Positions 47,290-58,289 of a stretch of 64,000 bases of DNA are shown here, in pieces; within the stretch, counting starts at the first letter, position 1; each line of letters opens with the position of its first letter. Source of the stretch: Vesta saturnalis (taxonomy: Eukaryota; Arthropoda; Insecta; Coleoptera; Lampyridae). The position numbers were made by a program, and so were the translations under genes. A model generated the notes under the pieces. It saw nothing but the letters and a program-made list of their open reading frames with translations. It ran no database searches and was not told the DNA's origin. Where the stretch lies: assembly GCA_036346205.1 (NCBI GenBank), contig JARFJB010001166.1, positions 13,056,501 to 13,120,500 of the forward strand, given 5' to 3'.

Positions 47290-48013
47290 TAATCAACTTG
47301 AAGGAAGTGAAAAACGATTGCCATGTTCGTTTACCGTTATGTTTATCTCTTTTCAGTAGTAACTACTTGAAACGGAGATTGAGTAATCCCTTAAATAGTT
47401 TCTCGACCAAAACGCTACAGCGTGAAAGGAGATTTGACCTTGTAGGATCGGTTGGGGCTTTGATCCGATGGAGGCCCCGGGATAAACTTAGTCAATGTAC
47501 GCTCTGTTTTCCTGAGTTTTATTAACACTATCAAAAAATGATTATTTGCAATAACTGCTTGTGGTGCTGTTTTGATATAAGGTTCAATTAAAAGAGCGTT
47601 ACCTTGAATGTAATTTTTTAATTTGACGAGTTTGATGATAACTAACCTAAAAATCGAACTTTTCAATATTATGTAAGATAATTGTTCACTTCATTCATGT
47701 ATTTCTGGTGAATTGTATCAATACAATCCTTATCTACAAGAATTAGCACAGAAATAATATTTTCACTGCCTACGATTTTCGATAAAATTGTCAGAAAACA
47801 ATCACTTCCCATAAGAACGTGAGTTAAAGTTGTCCAACATCAGGCAAGGTCACGCGTTGTGACGTCATTTGAAAATGCCTAATAGGAGTAAGAGAAGTAT
47901 AGTACACAACTCGGGTGATTAACGCCTATTACGCACTTGTTCGCTCGGTTTCGTAATAATGCACTCGTGCGTAATAGATTAGTCTCTACCTTATTATGTA
48001 ATGATTAACATTT
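47290..48013. other. No recognisable gene; one strong inverted repeat
   Basis: The sequence holds a perfect 11 bp inverted repeat CTATTACGCAC/GTGCGTAATAG (47926-47936 and 47967-47977). The stretch near 47865-47895 resembles the reverse complement of about 41740-41780, suggesting a shared small repeat. Confidence 0.4.
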
Positions 48014-48917
48014 TTAGGAGCCTATTCTGTATTGTGTCGTTAACTAACGATGTCGTAATGGTAACGACTCGAACTTGAACGATAGTTACATTCTATATCA
48101 CTATCGTTAAAGAAATAGTCGTTGGATGGTCCTTATAAATTATCGTTATAATAGTCGGCAATATGAACAGAATTTGTTGACATTAGAACTGTTTCAAAGC
48201 CGAAAATAACAAATGTCAAAAACATAACCTTATTGAGACAGAGAAAAGGTAAAACGCGCAATGTATTTTGTATTTGTAAAATATACCTCACAGATTTTGG
48301 TAAGCTTTTAAGTTAATATAATGTGGGATTAAAAATGTCAGACAAATCATCATGGCTAACCAAACTCCAAAACGACCGCGAGCTGGCAAAACAATAAGAG
48401 GCCAATACATACTGTACATTGAGCACCTCAAATCAAACAAGACCTTTAGGAGAACAAATTCGACGCTAATCAACCTCACATCATAGAGGAAACCTGACAA
48501 AAATTACTGGAATTACTAAATGCATTTGGTGGCCCGATAAGAAATGTAAAAGAGTGGAAAAGGGTATTTGTAAATACATCTACAATTGTATATTACATAA
48601 ACATATTATAGGTTTTTACTGACTGGCGGTCTCAAACCAAACGAAAGGACAGAAAATTGGAAAGTGCTCAAATGTAAACTGGAAACAAAGATGTGTCCGA
48701 ATATTCCCTAACAGACATCGAACAAATACTTATGGACACAATTGGTTGGGTCGTAGTAGACGGAATGTCAGAAACTCCGGAATTTGGAATTGGTAATATG
48801 TTTTAAAATCTTTTCTTATGTTTCTATCTAATAAAAAGGTGGCATATTAGCGACTTCTTCGGCATCTTTGTCCGTCGATGAAAACATTGACAATGATATG
48901 GAAAATAAGGAGAATTC

Positions 48918-51400
48918 TTTTTTTTTTATGATTGTGGACCTTAACAGGCTAAATAAGGCCTATCGTGCTAAAGCACTCAGGAACACTTAGGAGGATGGAT
49001 AGAGGGATCATGAATTGCCAATAGATGCCTATGAACATCTACCTTAAATTTTCTCATATCATAAGTGAGAGGAAAACAGGAACTAGGGAGATCATTCCAG
49101 AGTTTAGAAGCCGTGTAGAAAAATGTGGATTGCGGCCGTTTGGTACAAGCAGAGATTTGTACTGCATAGTGATGATGTGAATGAGCGAACCGAGTGTTTC
49201 TCGCAAAGATAGCCGGAGATGGTATCAAAGAATGTAATTCACCAGCACAATAGCCGTTGTAATAACGATAATACAAAGAAGGAACTGAAACCATCCTTCT
49301 ATGCTCAAGGGACTGTATGTGAGAAGTTAAGGACGGGTCATTTATAAGCCTAATCGCTCTCTTTTGAATACGATCAACGATATCGAGAGCGTATTGGGGA
49401 GCACTAACCCAAAGGTGAGAATTATATTCCAGATGAGGCCGAATTTGGGCCTTATACAGCAGAAGGAGTTGTCGAGAGGTAAAGTACTGCTTAGATCTGT
49501 ACAAAAGCCTATTTTACGAGCAGCTGTTTTGGTAGCTGACAGAAGATGGTCAACCCATGAGAGATTTGAAGATACAGTCATACCCAACAGAGTAATAGAG
49601 TCTGAAAACTTAAGAACTGAGCCATTCATACTTACAACAGGAAATCATCGATCTTTTTGGCGGACATAAGGCAACACTGAGTTTTGTTAGCATTAAATTT
49701 AACTAGATTATTGCTTCCCCATTCGAGAATACGTTGAATGGCTTTGTTGATTGAATTTGCCATTTCAGCTTTAATTTCTTGATTTGACATAGAAGGTGGA
49801 TTATCACTATGAGTAGACCGAGATGAATTACAGTGAAGAGTGCTATCGTCAGCAAAGCAATGGATGGGGTTAGTTGTTGAAGAAATAAGGTCGATTATGT
49901 ACAGCAGAAAAGTGTAGGCGCTATAACGGATCCCTGTGGTACGCCCGCGTTAATGCTAACTTCTTTTGAAAAAAGCCATCAACTACGACACGTATTCGTC
50001 TTTTATCAAGGAAACTAGAAACCCAGTTGATGAGCGTATCATTTAACCCAAACGAGGTGAGTTTGGCAAGTAAACACTTATGCCAAACTTGGTCAAATGC
50101 CTTTGAGATATCTAAAGCGACTACAACTGTTTCACCGGACTGCTCTACTGTATTGTTCCGAAGTTGGGTCACATCTGAATGAAGATCGCCTGTTGAACGA
50201 CTTTGCGTAAACCCATATTGGTGGTCACTAAGGAGTTTGTTAGTTTCAAGGAACGTGAGCAGTTGCTGATTGATGGCTTTTTCCATGATTTTAGACAAAA
50301 TGGAAGTGATGGCAATTGGTCTGTAATTTGAGGGATCGGTCTTATCACCTTTATTGGGAATAGGTTGAACATTTGCTAACTTCCATGATGAAGGGAATTC
50401 CCCAGAAGATATAGAGATCGTATAGAGCTTAGATAGGACTGGTACTAGTTCGGGGGAACATTTCTTTAAGACAATAGCTGGGATACCGTCTGGGCCAGTC
50501 GCCTTATTGATATCAAGCCTACTGATGATCGATTCCAAGAGCTTGTACCGAAAATGAATTGGTTTCATAACGTATGAAGAAGAGTTGACTAGGGGCACAT
50601 CTTTTCCTGAATCATTGAGACACGAGTTTGATGCAAACAAATCCACAAAAACGTTGGCTTTGTCTACAGAATCAGCAACTACCGATCCGTCAATAGATGT
50701 CAGGGGAAATGAAGATGTTCGAAAGTTTTACTAATGGCTTTTGCTAAAGACCAAAATTTACGACTGCCTAAAGGAGATGTAGCTAGTTCATTGCATTTTC
50801 GTTGTTCGAACAACTTTTTAGTTTTAGTGATGACACTTTTGCAGATATTTCTAGCACCAACGTATTCTATATGACTGTCAACCGATTTATTAGATTTCCA
50901 TTTAATGTAACATTTATTTTTAAAGATATTGCATCAGAACAAGCCTTATTGAACCAGGGTTGGGAACGTGAATGACCTACACGGTACTGTTTTTTCGGAA
51001 TGTATAACTCCATTCCCATGAGGATGACTTCAGATACTGAAAGAGCGATGTCCGAGGAAGAGGACGACTTAAAACAATATTCACGCCATGGAAAGGTTGC
51101 AAATAAATCCCGTAAATCACTCTATCGAGCTGACTTAAAACACCACAAGGTTCTATCGGTTTTGCGAACAACAGTGGAATTAGGTACAGTAGAAATGATT
51201 TTAATTAGACAATGGTCGGAAAGACCCAAAGTCGAAAGAACGGAAGTTTTATAAACAAGAGGGTTTGATGTAAGAAAGAGATCTAGAAGATGTGGAGTAT
51301 GGTTAGGGTTATCAGGGATTCTTGTGGTTTCAGAGATCATTTGTGTGAGATCACATGAATATTGGTATTACTTCTACAGCAGCTCCATTTAATGTACAGT
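48918..51400 (-). mobile_element. CR1/Jockey-type LINE, 5'-truncated, inserted in Harbinger
   Basis: Runs on the minus strand and ends with a poly(A) tract (T run at 48918-48927 on the plus strand). It starts within the endonuclease at about 51360-51400. The Harbinger SANT gene continues on either side. Other fragments of the same family lie at 60990-61610, 63356-63400 and 63771-64000. Confidence 0.8.
48977..51365 (-). pseudogene. LINE endonuclease C-terminus and reverse transcriptase
   Basis: The endonuclease end is seen at 51340-51230 ('TTRIPDNPNHTPHLLDLFL', 'LGLSDHCLI'). The reverse transcriptase is open at 50646-49921: 'NKATGPDGIPAIVLKKC', 'SSWKLANVQPIPNKGDKTD', 'NYRPIAITSILSKIMEK', 'QYGFTQSRSTGDL' and 'VVALDISKAFDQVWH'. 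The catalytic 'FADD' box lies near 49850 in a shifted frame. The C-terminal region (49504-48977) has 'YKAQIRPHLEYNSHLW' and 'SKLWNDLPSSCF'. Frameshifts near 51000, 50700, 49920 and 49600 break it. Confidence 0.8.
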
Positions 51401-51731
51401 AAGTCGGTTATGAGCATCCTTTGAAAAGAAAGAGATCAACAGTAATCAGCTGCTTAAAAGAAATCATCAATAAAGATGAGAAAAAAGAAGACGAAATCGG
51501 CATTCTTCGAAAGATAAACGATAATCTGGAGAAGTTAACCGACATCCAAAGGAGGAGACTAATATTGCGACAGATGGAGCTTCAGATCAAGTATGAAGGG
51601 GTTACCTTTGTATTGGACAGTGATGACGATGAGAAAACTAGTTAGATTGTAGCCAAGTGCAATTTAATGTATACAGATTTTGACATAAAATGTAAAAATT
51701 AGTATTTTTGATTGACTAAAAAAACTTTGAA

Positions 51732-52976
51732 TTAATTGATTCCTTTATTTAACAAGGCTTCCGGATCATCAACATTGTTGAATTCCAGGTCTTCGTTCAC
51801 TGAAACAAACAAATTTATAAATTGTTCCTTAGATAACCATAACTACATGGCATACTTACTTTCGACACCTCTATTTATCATTAAGTTATGTAGTGTCGCA
51901 CATGCATACGTTATACGAGCTGCAATTCTGGTTGATAAATGTAGAATACGGTGTGGATTCAAGCAACGTCATACTCCCTTTATCAATCCAAATGTACGTT
52001 CTACACGATTAAGTATTTGACAATGTCGTTGTGTGTATCGAAACTCGGGTGTATCAGGAGCAGCTCCACGAATTGGTGTTAATAAATAAGGCAACAAAGG
52101 ATAACCAGCATCTCCAAATAAATATGAGTGTTCGTCTCCTGCGATAAAATTCCCATGCAAAAAGTCCTTCACTGAAGTCATTGTGAAAATAACAGCACCA
52201 TGCACACTGCCGGGAAATCGAGCACCAATGGCCAATATCTTGCAATTTACATCGCAGATCTTAAAAATTATAACAGGTTACGAACGTATAAGTAGACTAA
52301 TTTAAAACATCATTATGAACTTACAAATTGACAATTGAGACTATAAAAACCTTTTCTGTTCATGAATACGTTAGCAGGATATCCCAAATTGATAGGCTGT
52401 GGTGTGGCTATGCCTATATGTGTGCAATCAATGCAACCTACTATTCCTGGTAATTGAAATTGCTCAAAAAAACTACAAGAATTGAAGTATTACTGACACC
52501 CTATTCTTATCGACAACATACACACCCTTGCTTTTGCATTTTGTGGGAACCGTATGTAAGTGTTGGCTAAGTGATTTACAATTATATCAACAATTTCGTG
52601 TAAATGTCTGCTCACTGCTGGCTGTGCAGAGAACACCAGTCTATCTGCACCTACCGGCTTTTGATAGCTCCCATGTGCCAAAAAACTTAACGCAGAAAAA
52701 AACCGTACAATAGGTAGGGCGCTTGATCGACGACTATTCACATTATTCAAAAATGGTAACATTTCCTCCAAGAGATATCTTGCGGTTTCGATATTCAAAC
52801 GAAAAGATTGCCTAAAGAATTCCTCTGGTAATTCGAAGGGATTTGATGCGTCTCTTAAATGGCGTCGATAAACGTTTAATTTTGAGCTACTTTGAAGAAC
52901 AACAATGCATTACTTTCACTTGTACCTACCTTCTTTCAAGTTCTTCTACCAACATATTTGCGATTTCTGCATTCAT
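51732..52976 (-). pseudogene. HARBI1-like transposase, nearly complete
   Basis: Start 'MNAEIANMLVEELER' (52976), then a 43 bp intron (52887-52929), 'KLNVYRRHLRDASNPFELP', and 'VRFFSALSFLAHGSYQKPVG' with the 'SAQPAVSRHLHEIV' helix. The DDE triad is complete: 'GCIDCTHIGI' (D), 'LFGDAGYPLLPYLLTP' (D) and 'NRVERTFG' (E). Other introns fit at 52260-52324 and 51800-51859. The C-terminus has 'ACATLHNLMI' and ends at 51732. Two in-frame stops are visible (near 52495 and 51962), so it is probably dead but young. HARBI1-type enzymes insert at TWA sites, matching the TTA flanks. Confidence 0.82.
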
Positions 52977-53305
52977 TAGGGCTAGTGAACACATTTATAT
53001 GTAAACATCCGACCTCAGAAAACTTAGGTTACTTTATTTTATACTGACTTAACGATTGGCCAGGCCTTGTCGTAGAATAACTACAAATTTACCGCCATAT
53101 TGTCGTTAGTAAACGATCCAAATTAGCATAAGAATAGCGAAAGTCGTTCGCGAACGATAATAATCGTTGCGTAACGACATCGTTAAGGTTTATAGAATAG
53201 GCCCCTTAATCATGTGTTCAGTGCACTGAACCCGTCCAAATATAACAAAGAAATAAAATGTGCAAATATGTCCATTTCATTCTAACCTTACCCATCAACG
53301 TTTGT

Positions 53306-53424
53306 AGCAGGTGTAAGTTTAACGTAAATCATAACTGTATTGCCAATAAATCCAATATTTATACAAATATTAATCGAATACACGACTTGAAATAAATTAG
53401 CGCAATTACAAAAAATACACCAGC
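53306..53424 (+). promoter_or_regulatory. Conserved 5' flank of the zinc-finger gene at 53425
   Basis: Shares GTTTAACGTAAATCATA and TTTATACAAAT-type stretches, in the same order, with the region before 34545. Likely common 5' UTR or promoter. Confidence 0.5.
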
Positions 53425-54804
53425 ATGTCTACTGCGGCTGATAAAAAAATAATTAAATTGGAACTCAAAGAAGAAGGACAAATCAATTCATTTGTTACCG
53501 AACAACATGTTCTTTTAAATAATGATATAAAACAAGAAATTGATTTTGGTTCTAATAATATATGTGAATTTACAAATATTTCTAATGTTAAAGAAGACCC
53601 CAATTCATACTGTACAAATCCGATTAATACAACTGAATTAGATTCTAATGTAAAACACAATGCACGTAAAATATATAAATGTAATGATAATATGATATAC
53701 AATGATGTAAAACAAGAAAGTAATTTGGATTCGAATAATATATGTGAGAAAGGAAACAGTTCTAACGTTAAAGAAACCATTGATTCTTATTCTGTAAAGC
53801 AGATTAATACAACTGAGTTAGATTTTAATGCAAAACACACTCCACTTAAAATATATAGATGTAACAATGATGTGATGCTATACAATGATATAAAAGAAGA
53901 AGTTAATTTTGATTCTAATAATATATGGGAGAATGGAAATATTTCTAACATTAAAGAAGACTTTGATTCATACCGTATAAAAGAGATTAAATCTTCTATT
54001 AAGACTGATTCTAATGTAAATCACTGTACATTTAAAAGATATAAATGTAACGAATGTGAGTATTCGACGAAATTTAAGAGCAATTTTAACAAACATCAAT
54101 TAACACATACTTCAAATACTAGTTACAGATGTGATCATTGTGACTATACAACAAATCGGAAAGACTGTTTAAAAAGTCATCTTTTAATTCACATTACAAG
54201 TACTAGTTATAAATGTGATCAATGTGACTATTCATCAAAATGGAGGGTCTGTTTAAAACGTCATCAGTTAATTCACACTTCAAATACTATGTATAAATGT
54301 GATGAATGTGATTATTCAACAAGAGTGGTACGCAATTTAAAAAATCATCAATTAATTCACTCTACAAACACTAACCACAAATGCGATCTATGTGATTTTT
54401 CAACAAAATGGAAGGGCAGTTTATTAAGTCATCAATTACTTCACACTGCAAATACTAGTTATAAATGTGATCAATGTGACTATTCGACACATTTGATGCG
54501 CAATTTAAAAAATCATCAATTAATTCACACTTCAAATACTAATTATAGTTGTGAAAGTTGTGACTATTCAACAAAATTAAAGCGCTATTTGAAAAAGCAT
54601 CAATTAACTCACACTTCAAATACTACATACAATTGTGGTCAATGTGACTATTCCGCAAAATGCAAGATCAGTTTAAAACGTCATCAGTTATTCTTGTTTC
54701 ACACATCAAATACTAGTTTTAAATGTAATCTATGTAACTATTCAACAAAGGTAGTGCACAATTTAAAAAATCATCAATTAGTTCACTCGTCAAACACCTA
54801 CTAA
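53425..54804 (+). CDS. C2H2 zinc-finger protein, 9 fingers, triplicated N-terminal module
   Basis: An open frame of 459 codons starting 'MSTAADKKIIKLELKEEG', homologous to the paralogs. Residues about 32-209 consist of three tandem copies of a module of about 60 residues, each with 'YND-IKQE', 'DSNNI', 'NSSNVKE', 'DSY', 'INTTELD' and ending in 'KIYKCN', the first residues of a finger. Paralogs have one copy. Nine C2H2 fingers follow (residues 207-455); the eighth has a longer H-H spacing ('HQLFLFH'). SUMO-consensus sites (IKLE, IKQE, VKQE, IKEE) are multiplied by the triplication. The stop falls right after finger nine. Probably a nuclear DNA-binding protein; its partners are unknown. Confidence 0.86.
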   Translation: MSTAADKKIIKLELKEEGQINSFVTEQHVLLNNDIKQEIDFGSNNICEFTNISNVKEDPNSYCTNPINTTELDSNVKHNARKIYKCNDNMIYNDVKQESNLDSNNICEKGNSSNVKETIDSYSVKQINTTELDFNAKHTPLKIYRCNNDVMLYNDIKEEVNFDSNNIWENGNISNIKEDFDSYRIKEIKSSIKTDSNVNHCTFKRYKCNECEYSTKFKSNFNKHQLTHTSNTSYRCDHCDYTTNRKDCLKSHLLIHITSTSYKCDQCDYSSKWRVCLKRHQLIHTSNTMYKCDECDYSTRVVRNLKNHQLIHSTNTNHKCDLCDFSTKWKGSLLSHQLLHTANTSYKCDQCDYSTHLMRNLKNHQLIHTSNTNYSCESCDYSTKLKRYLKKHQLTHTSNTTYNCGQCDYSAKCKISLKRHQLFLFHTSNTSFKCNLCNYSTKVVHNLKNHQLVHSSNTY

Positions 54805-55135
54805 TTACAAATGTGGTTAATTTGACTCTTCAGCAATGTAACGTGCATTCATTAATTCAGACTTCAAATACTAGTTATAAATGTGATATTCAACAAATGT
54901 AATGTCAATTTAAAAAATCATTAATTCACTTTTCAAATACTTCCAAATGTGACTTTTCAACAAAATCGAAGAGCAAAATAAAAACATTCACAAGTACTAA
55001 TTATAAAAGTGATCATCAATTGATTCATAATTTAAAATGGCATTGATTAATTCGCTCTTCTAATATAAATTATAATTATGGACTATCACCAACACTGAAT
55101 TGCAATTTACAACATATTTCTACACATTTACCCTA
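54805..55135 (+). pseudogene. Decayed zinc fingers downstream of the stop
   Basis: At least four finger remnants continue past the stop ('KCG', 'NYKCD', 'SKCDFSTKSKSK', 'NYGLSPT') with deletions and stops. The series ends in the ancestral 'ISTH' at about 55118-55130, followed by the 3' flank shared with the other paralogs. The gene once had at least four more fingers. Confidence 0.7.
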
Positions 55136-55860
55136 TTTGTAAAGTGTAATTATTGTAGTTTATGTATGTAGCATTTATTAAAGAGTGTAACAAATGTTTC
55201 TAATAAAATTGTAATGTTTTAGTATTGTTCTCCACATTATTGTATGAATCAGAATGGTCAATGAGCCTCTAAACTCTAGCTGAAGATTGTGCACACTACT
55301 TTGAAATTGTAATTGTTGCTTACTTACTTACTATTTACTGTATGGTAATAAAAATGTAAATAATGCGAACTCATATTAATTTGCTTAATAGCATTAATCT
55401 TCGTATTGTTTTCAGCATGTGATACCTAAACCCCATGTCTAAAACTTGCTTGTTAAAGTCCAAGCAATGACAGGGTGATTACGATATACTAAATAACAGT
55501 AGTAAAGAACAAATTTAATCCAGTTATGTTGCAAGTGTAAAGTTGTGACAAATTTTAATTTGAAATATTAAAAGCATTTACAAATAGAAACTTGACATTA
55601 ATTAAAATCTAACAAAGAAGTAGCTTTGTTAATAAATGTAAGTGTTATTTTACAGTGAAAACACAATGTAGTAGGTTTAATATAATTTTTAATTAATATA
55701 TATCATTTTTTCAACTACATATGTTAAATTATAACGCTGTGATAATTTCACATGTAATTGGTAAAGTAAGTACTTCAAGGTCTAGGAAAAAATCTAGACA
55801 TACCAAAAATTAAGACGTAGCATTGTGCCTTTTTGTAATGATAAGATGCCAAAATCTATT
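55136..55860. other. No recognisable gene
   Basis: AT-rich sequence. The first 80 bp resemble the 3' flank of the zinc-finger paralogs. Nothing else was identified. Confidence 0.5.
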
Positions 55861-55869
55861 TAAATGGAG

Positions 55870-56115
55870 ATTTTCTTCTTGCCTATTGAAGTTGTTTATA
55901 TATCTGAATAGTTTTACGTTGTAAACGAACGTAATAATGAGTTTGTCTTTACAATATTTCCATATTATCAAATTGAATGGCATGATTTAAAGCATGCTCA
56001 GCTACCGCAATTTCTTTGGTTGACCTAGTCTATAAACTCTCATGTTCTTTACGCCTTGTATCAAATCTACATTTTGTAGTTCCAATGTATACTTTTCCAC
56101 ATTAACAAGATAACA
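55870..56115 (-). pseudogene. Penelope-like GIY-YIG endonuclease fragment
   Basis: Minus strand: 'CGKVYIGTTKCRFDTRRKEH', then 'STKEIAVAEHALNHAIQFDN', the usual order of a GIY-YIG nuclease of Penelope-like retroelements, then a degraded tail. Interrupted by stops. No RT domain is visible nearby. Confidence 0.55.
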
Positions 56116-56906
56116 CACTCCGGAAGATCATAATGGGTAGCCTTAAATGTTCTTTAATTTTTCATGTAGGTTTAAAAACTACTAATGCCATGATTAGTTA
56201 GGATTTTCAATTCTATCCGTAACAGTTATAAAGGAAGAAAATCAGTACCAATATTAAGCACTATATTAAAAAAATTAATGACAGGCTAATAATGTTTACA
56301 GAAGAACTGAAAATGCTCTTATGCGTAATCAAATACATACTTGTAGGAAGTCTTTGGGTAAAACAGATAGAGATTTTTTATATTTACATTTAGAAATGTC
56401 ATCTATATTGAATAGAGAGGGTTGGGGTGAAATTGATTCATTAACCTTTAAAGTATGGAAATAAATTTTGGCACCTCGTTTATAAATCAAAAAAATAAAA
56501 ATTTGATAAATTATTCGCGCAGCAACATAACAGACAATATTTTGAAAAAAAAAACCTTTACGCCAGAAATCGGTAAATCCGAGCTCACTGCACATGAAAA
56601 TGAAGTATCATACACCTGAAACCTCTGGAATATGGAAAGAACACGTACTCTGGTTCCTGACACTATTCCAAGAGCTACAGAAGAAATGTACCTTCTGATA
56701 CCACATGACACACTTTACAACAACTAAACATATTGAAGCACATGTCAAACAAGGAATTAGGAAAGAAAAGAGGTAAAATATTGAAAACAATGCACTTGTA
56801 TTTTTACAGTACTCGGCTTTCGGAATCATGAATCAGGTTAAGCCGGTTGCTCGCCTTCTTAGCTGACTAGGAATGTACGTATCGGGAATATAACCGCGGC
56901 TATTAT
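56116..56906. other. No recognisable gene
   Basis: Contains short frames on both strands with no family I recognise. May be the body of the Penelope-like element, too decayed to confirm. Confidence 0.4.
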
Positions 56907-56918
56907 TCCCTTCTTCAG

Positions 56919-57299
56919 ACCGAGCTGGTAGCGTAGTGGTGACACGACCTGCTTAGCATTCTAGAGGTAATGGGTTCGATTCCCGTTACCGTCTACCTTG
57001 ATGAGGTTTTTTCAGGGGGTTTTCCTCATACACATGCAGCGACATGGTTACTGCGTATATGCACACCATGTGCGGCTACTTAGGCGAATGCTGAGGTAGT
57101 ATTTTCCCCCTCAGAACCCTAACTCCGTTCCTTCCGATCCTATCCTGACCACACCCATCCTTAATCCCAACATGCATATCTACGTAATGTATGTACGTAT
57201 GCTGGGAATCCATGATTGTGGCTGAAGGAGTTTGGAAAGCTCGAGCAGCCCGCCCTCCCCCTTGGGGAGGGAATGAAATACGTGACCTTTTCCTTTTCC
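56919..57299 (+). mobile_element. tRNA-derived SINE with 12 bp target duplication
   Basis: The head resembles a tRNA gene: box A 'TGGTAGCGTAGTGG' at about 56928 and box B 'GGTTCGATTCC' at about 56974, spaced as in Pol III genes. A non-tRNA body and a pyrimidine-rich end follow. The element lies between perfect repeats TCCCTTCTTCAG at 56907-56918 and 57300-57311. There is no CCA-compatible acceptor stem, so it is not a functional tRNA gene. It depends on a LINE for movement. Confidence 0.85.
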
Positions 57300-57311
57300 T
57301 CCCTTCTTCAG

Positions 57312-57611
57312 AAAATTAAAAAAATATGTAACAAACATTGGATAGGTCATCTAAAACGAAAAAGTACTCATTAGCATTTAAAGAAAAATATAATATTTTA
57401 TAGTAAACTTTAGTAACAGTACTTAAATTTAACCACATGCAACGGAATAAAGAAATCATTTTGATTTCTTTTGTTCAACGTTGCTCCCCGTAAAAACATG
57501 TTAATAAATGAAAACGAAACTATTAAAATTTAACCAATTTACTAAAACGTGTCTGTATTAAAAGCTGTCAAAAGTAAAAGTGAAAGTTTTTAATTACCCA
57601 TGTTATTGTTT
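57312..57611. other. No recognisable gene
   Basis: AT-rich; nothing assigned. Confidence 0.5.
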
Positions 57612-57830
57612 TTAACAGTACCAAGGAGTTCTTTGATTTATACTACCTGATATCCCTAGATAAGCTGCATTACAACTCTCACACTTCAATCTATAAACTC
57701 CTGCTTGTTCGTGTTTTTTTTCTTCCCTTTTTTTTGTATGTACATGTTTAAAAATATCATTTAAACAATTCAAAGGGTTATTACCATTAGTTTCCCATAT
57801 TGTGATAAAGAGCCGTATATTTCCAAACAC
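57612..57830 (-). pseudogene. Second Penelope-like GIY-YIG fragment
   Basis: A 72-codon frame with 'AGVYRLKCESCNAAYLGISG', matching the start of a GIY-YIG domain (YIG is YLG here). The preceding residues ('HVHTKKREEK') fit a linker. The rest of the domain is lost. Confidence 0.45.
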
Positions 57831-58285
57831 GCCTTTTGTAATTAAATATTACTCTATGTAATGTATGTATGATTATCTATAAGTTAGGTAGTAGATTGAT
57901 GTAAGAAAAAAATGCAGAAAATGTAATTAAATGATTTATAAAATAAATTTGTACAAAGAGTATGAGCGTTAATTAATTCAACTGGATTTATTATTTAGCT
58001 TTTTATGACCAATTGCATTCACAAATCCGAGTTCAAAATACTTATAAGCATCTAAACTTATATGACCAGTTTTATTTAGTACAGTTATAAGTGAATTAAT
58101 AGTAAATATATCACAATATCCATACTAGAAATTTCGAACACTGGCACTTATAATTTCAAAAATCTATGTTATCGATATTTTTGAAAATATCTCATTCGTA
58201 GACACTACAGTACATGTTTGCGATTCATTTTGTCTTAAAATTTTAATTTTAATAGGTAAAAGTACAATACACCATTTTTAAATGG
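57831..58285. other. No recognisable gene
   Basis: AT-rich spacer between the Penelope-like fragment and the 3' end of the zinc-finger gene; nothing assigned. Confidence 0.5.
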
Positions 58286-58289
58286 CATT

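Larger units (their letters stand above)
42600..47290 (+). mobile_element. Non-LTR retrotransposon (LINE) with endonuclease and RT, interrupted
   Basis: Plus-strand LINE with 5' leader from about 42600, endonuclease, reverse transcriptase and a 3' UTR containing TTGCCTACCCCGCAAGGGAA near 47250, followed by a short TTTAAGTTTAA tail. A solo LTR sits in the endonuclease region. Confidence 0.75.
48354..51645 (+). pseudogene. Harbinger Myb/SANT-like DNA-binding protein, split by a LINE
   Basis: The first part starts at ATG 48354 ('MANQTPKRPRAGK'), has one stop and one frame change, then 'LLELLNAFGGPIRNVKEWKR'. A 48 bp intron (48564-48611, GT...AG) joins it to 'VFTDWRSQTKRKDRK', giving the usual trihelix of this family. 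'LTDIEQILMDTIGW' follows. The LINE then interrupts, and a C-terminal coiled-coil resumes at 51421-51645 ('KEIINKDEKKEDEIGIL' ... 'DSDDDEKTS'). In Harbinger elements this second protein helps carry the transposase to the nucleus and to the element ends. Confidence 0.7.
48017..53205. mobile_element. PIF/Harbinger transposon with both genes, interrupted by a LINE
   Basis: Terminal repeats GGAGCCTATTCTGTA (left) and its near match GGGGCCTATTCTATA (right, inverted) are flanked by TTA at 48014-48016 and 53206-53208, the 3 bp target duplication typical of the superfamily. Inside are a Myb/SANT-like gene on the plus strand, a transposase on the minus strand, and a CR1/Jockey-type LINE insertion at about 48918-51400. 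Both ends carry many AACGAT/ATCGTT motifs. Confidence 0.88.

Noticed and set aside
56924..56993. Candidate tRNA gene
   Set aside because: Only the Pol III boxes match; the arms do not pair as a cloverleaf, and the unit lies within a 381 bp element with target duplications, so it is a SINE head.
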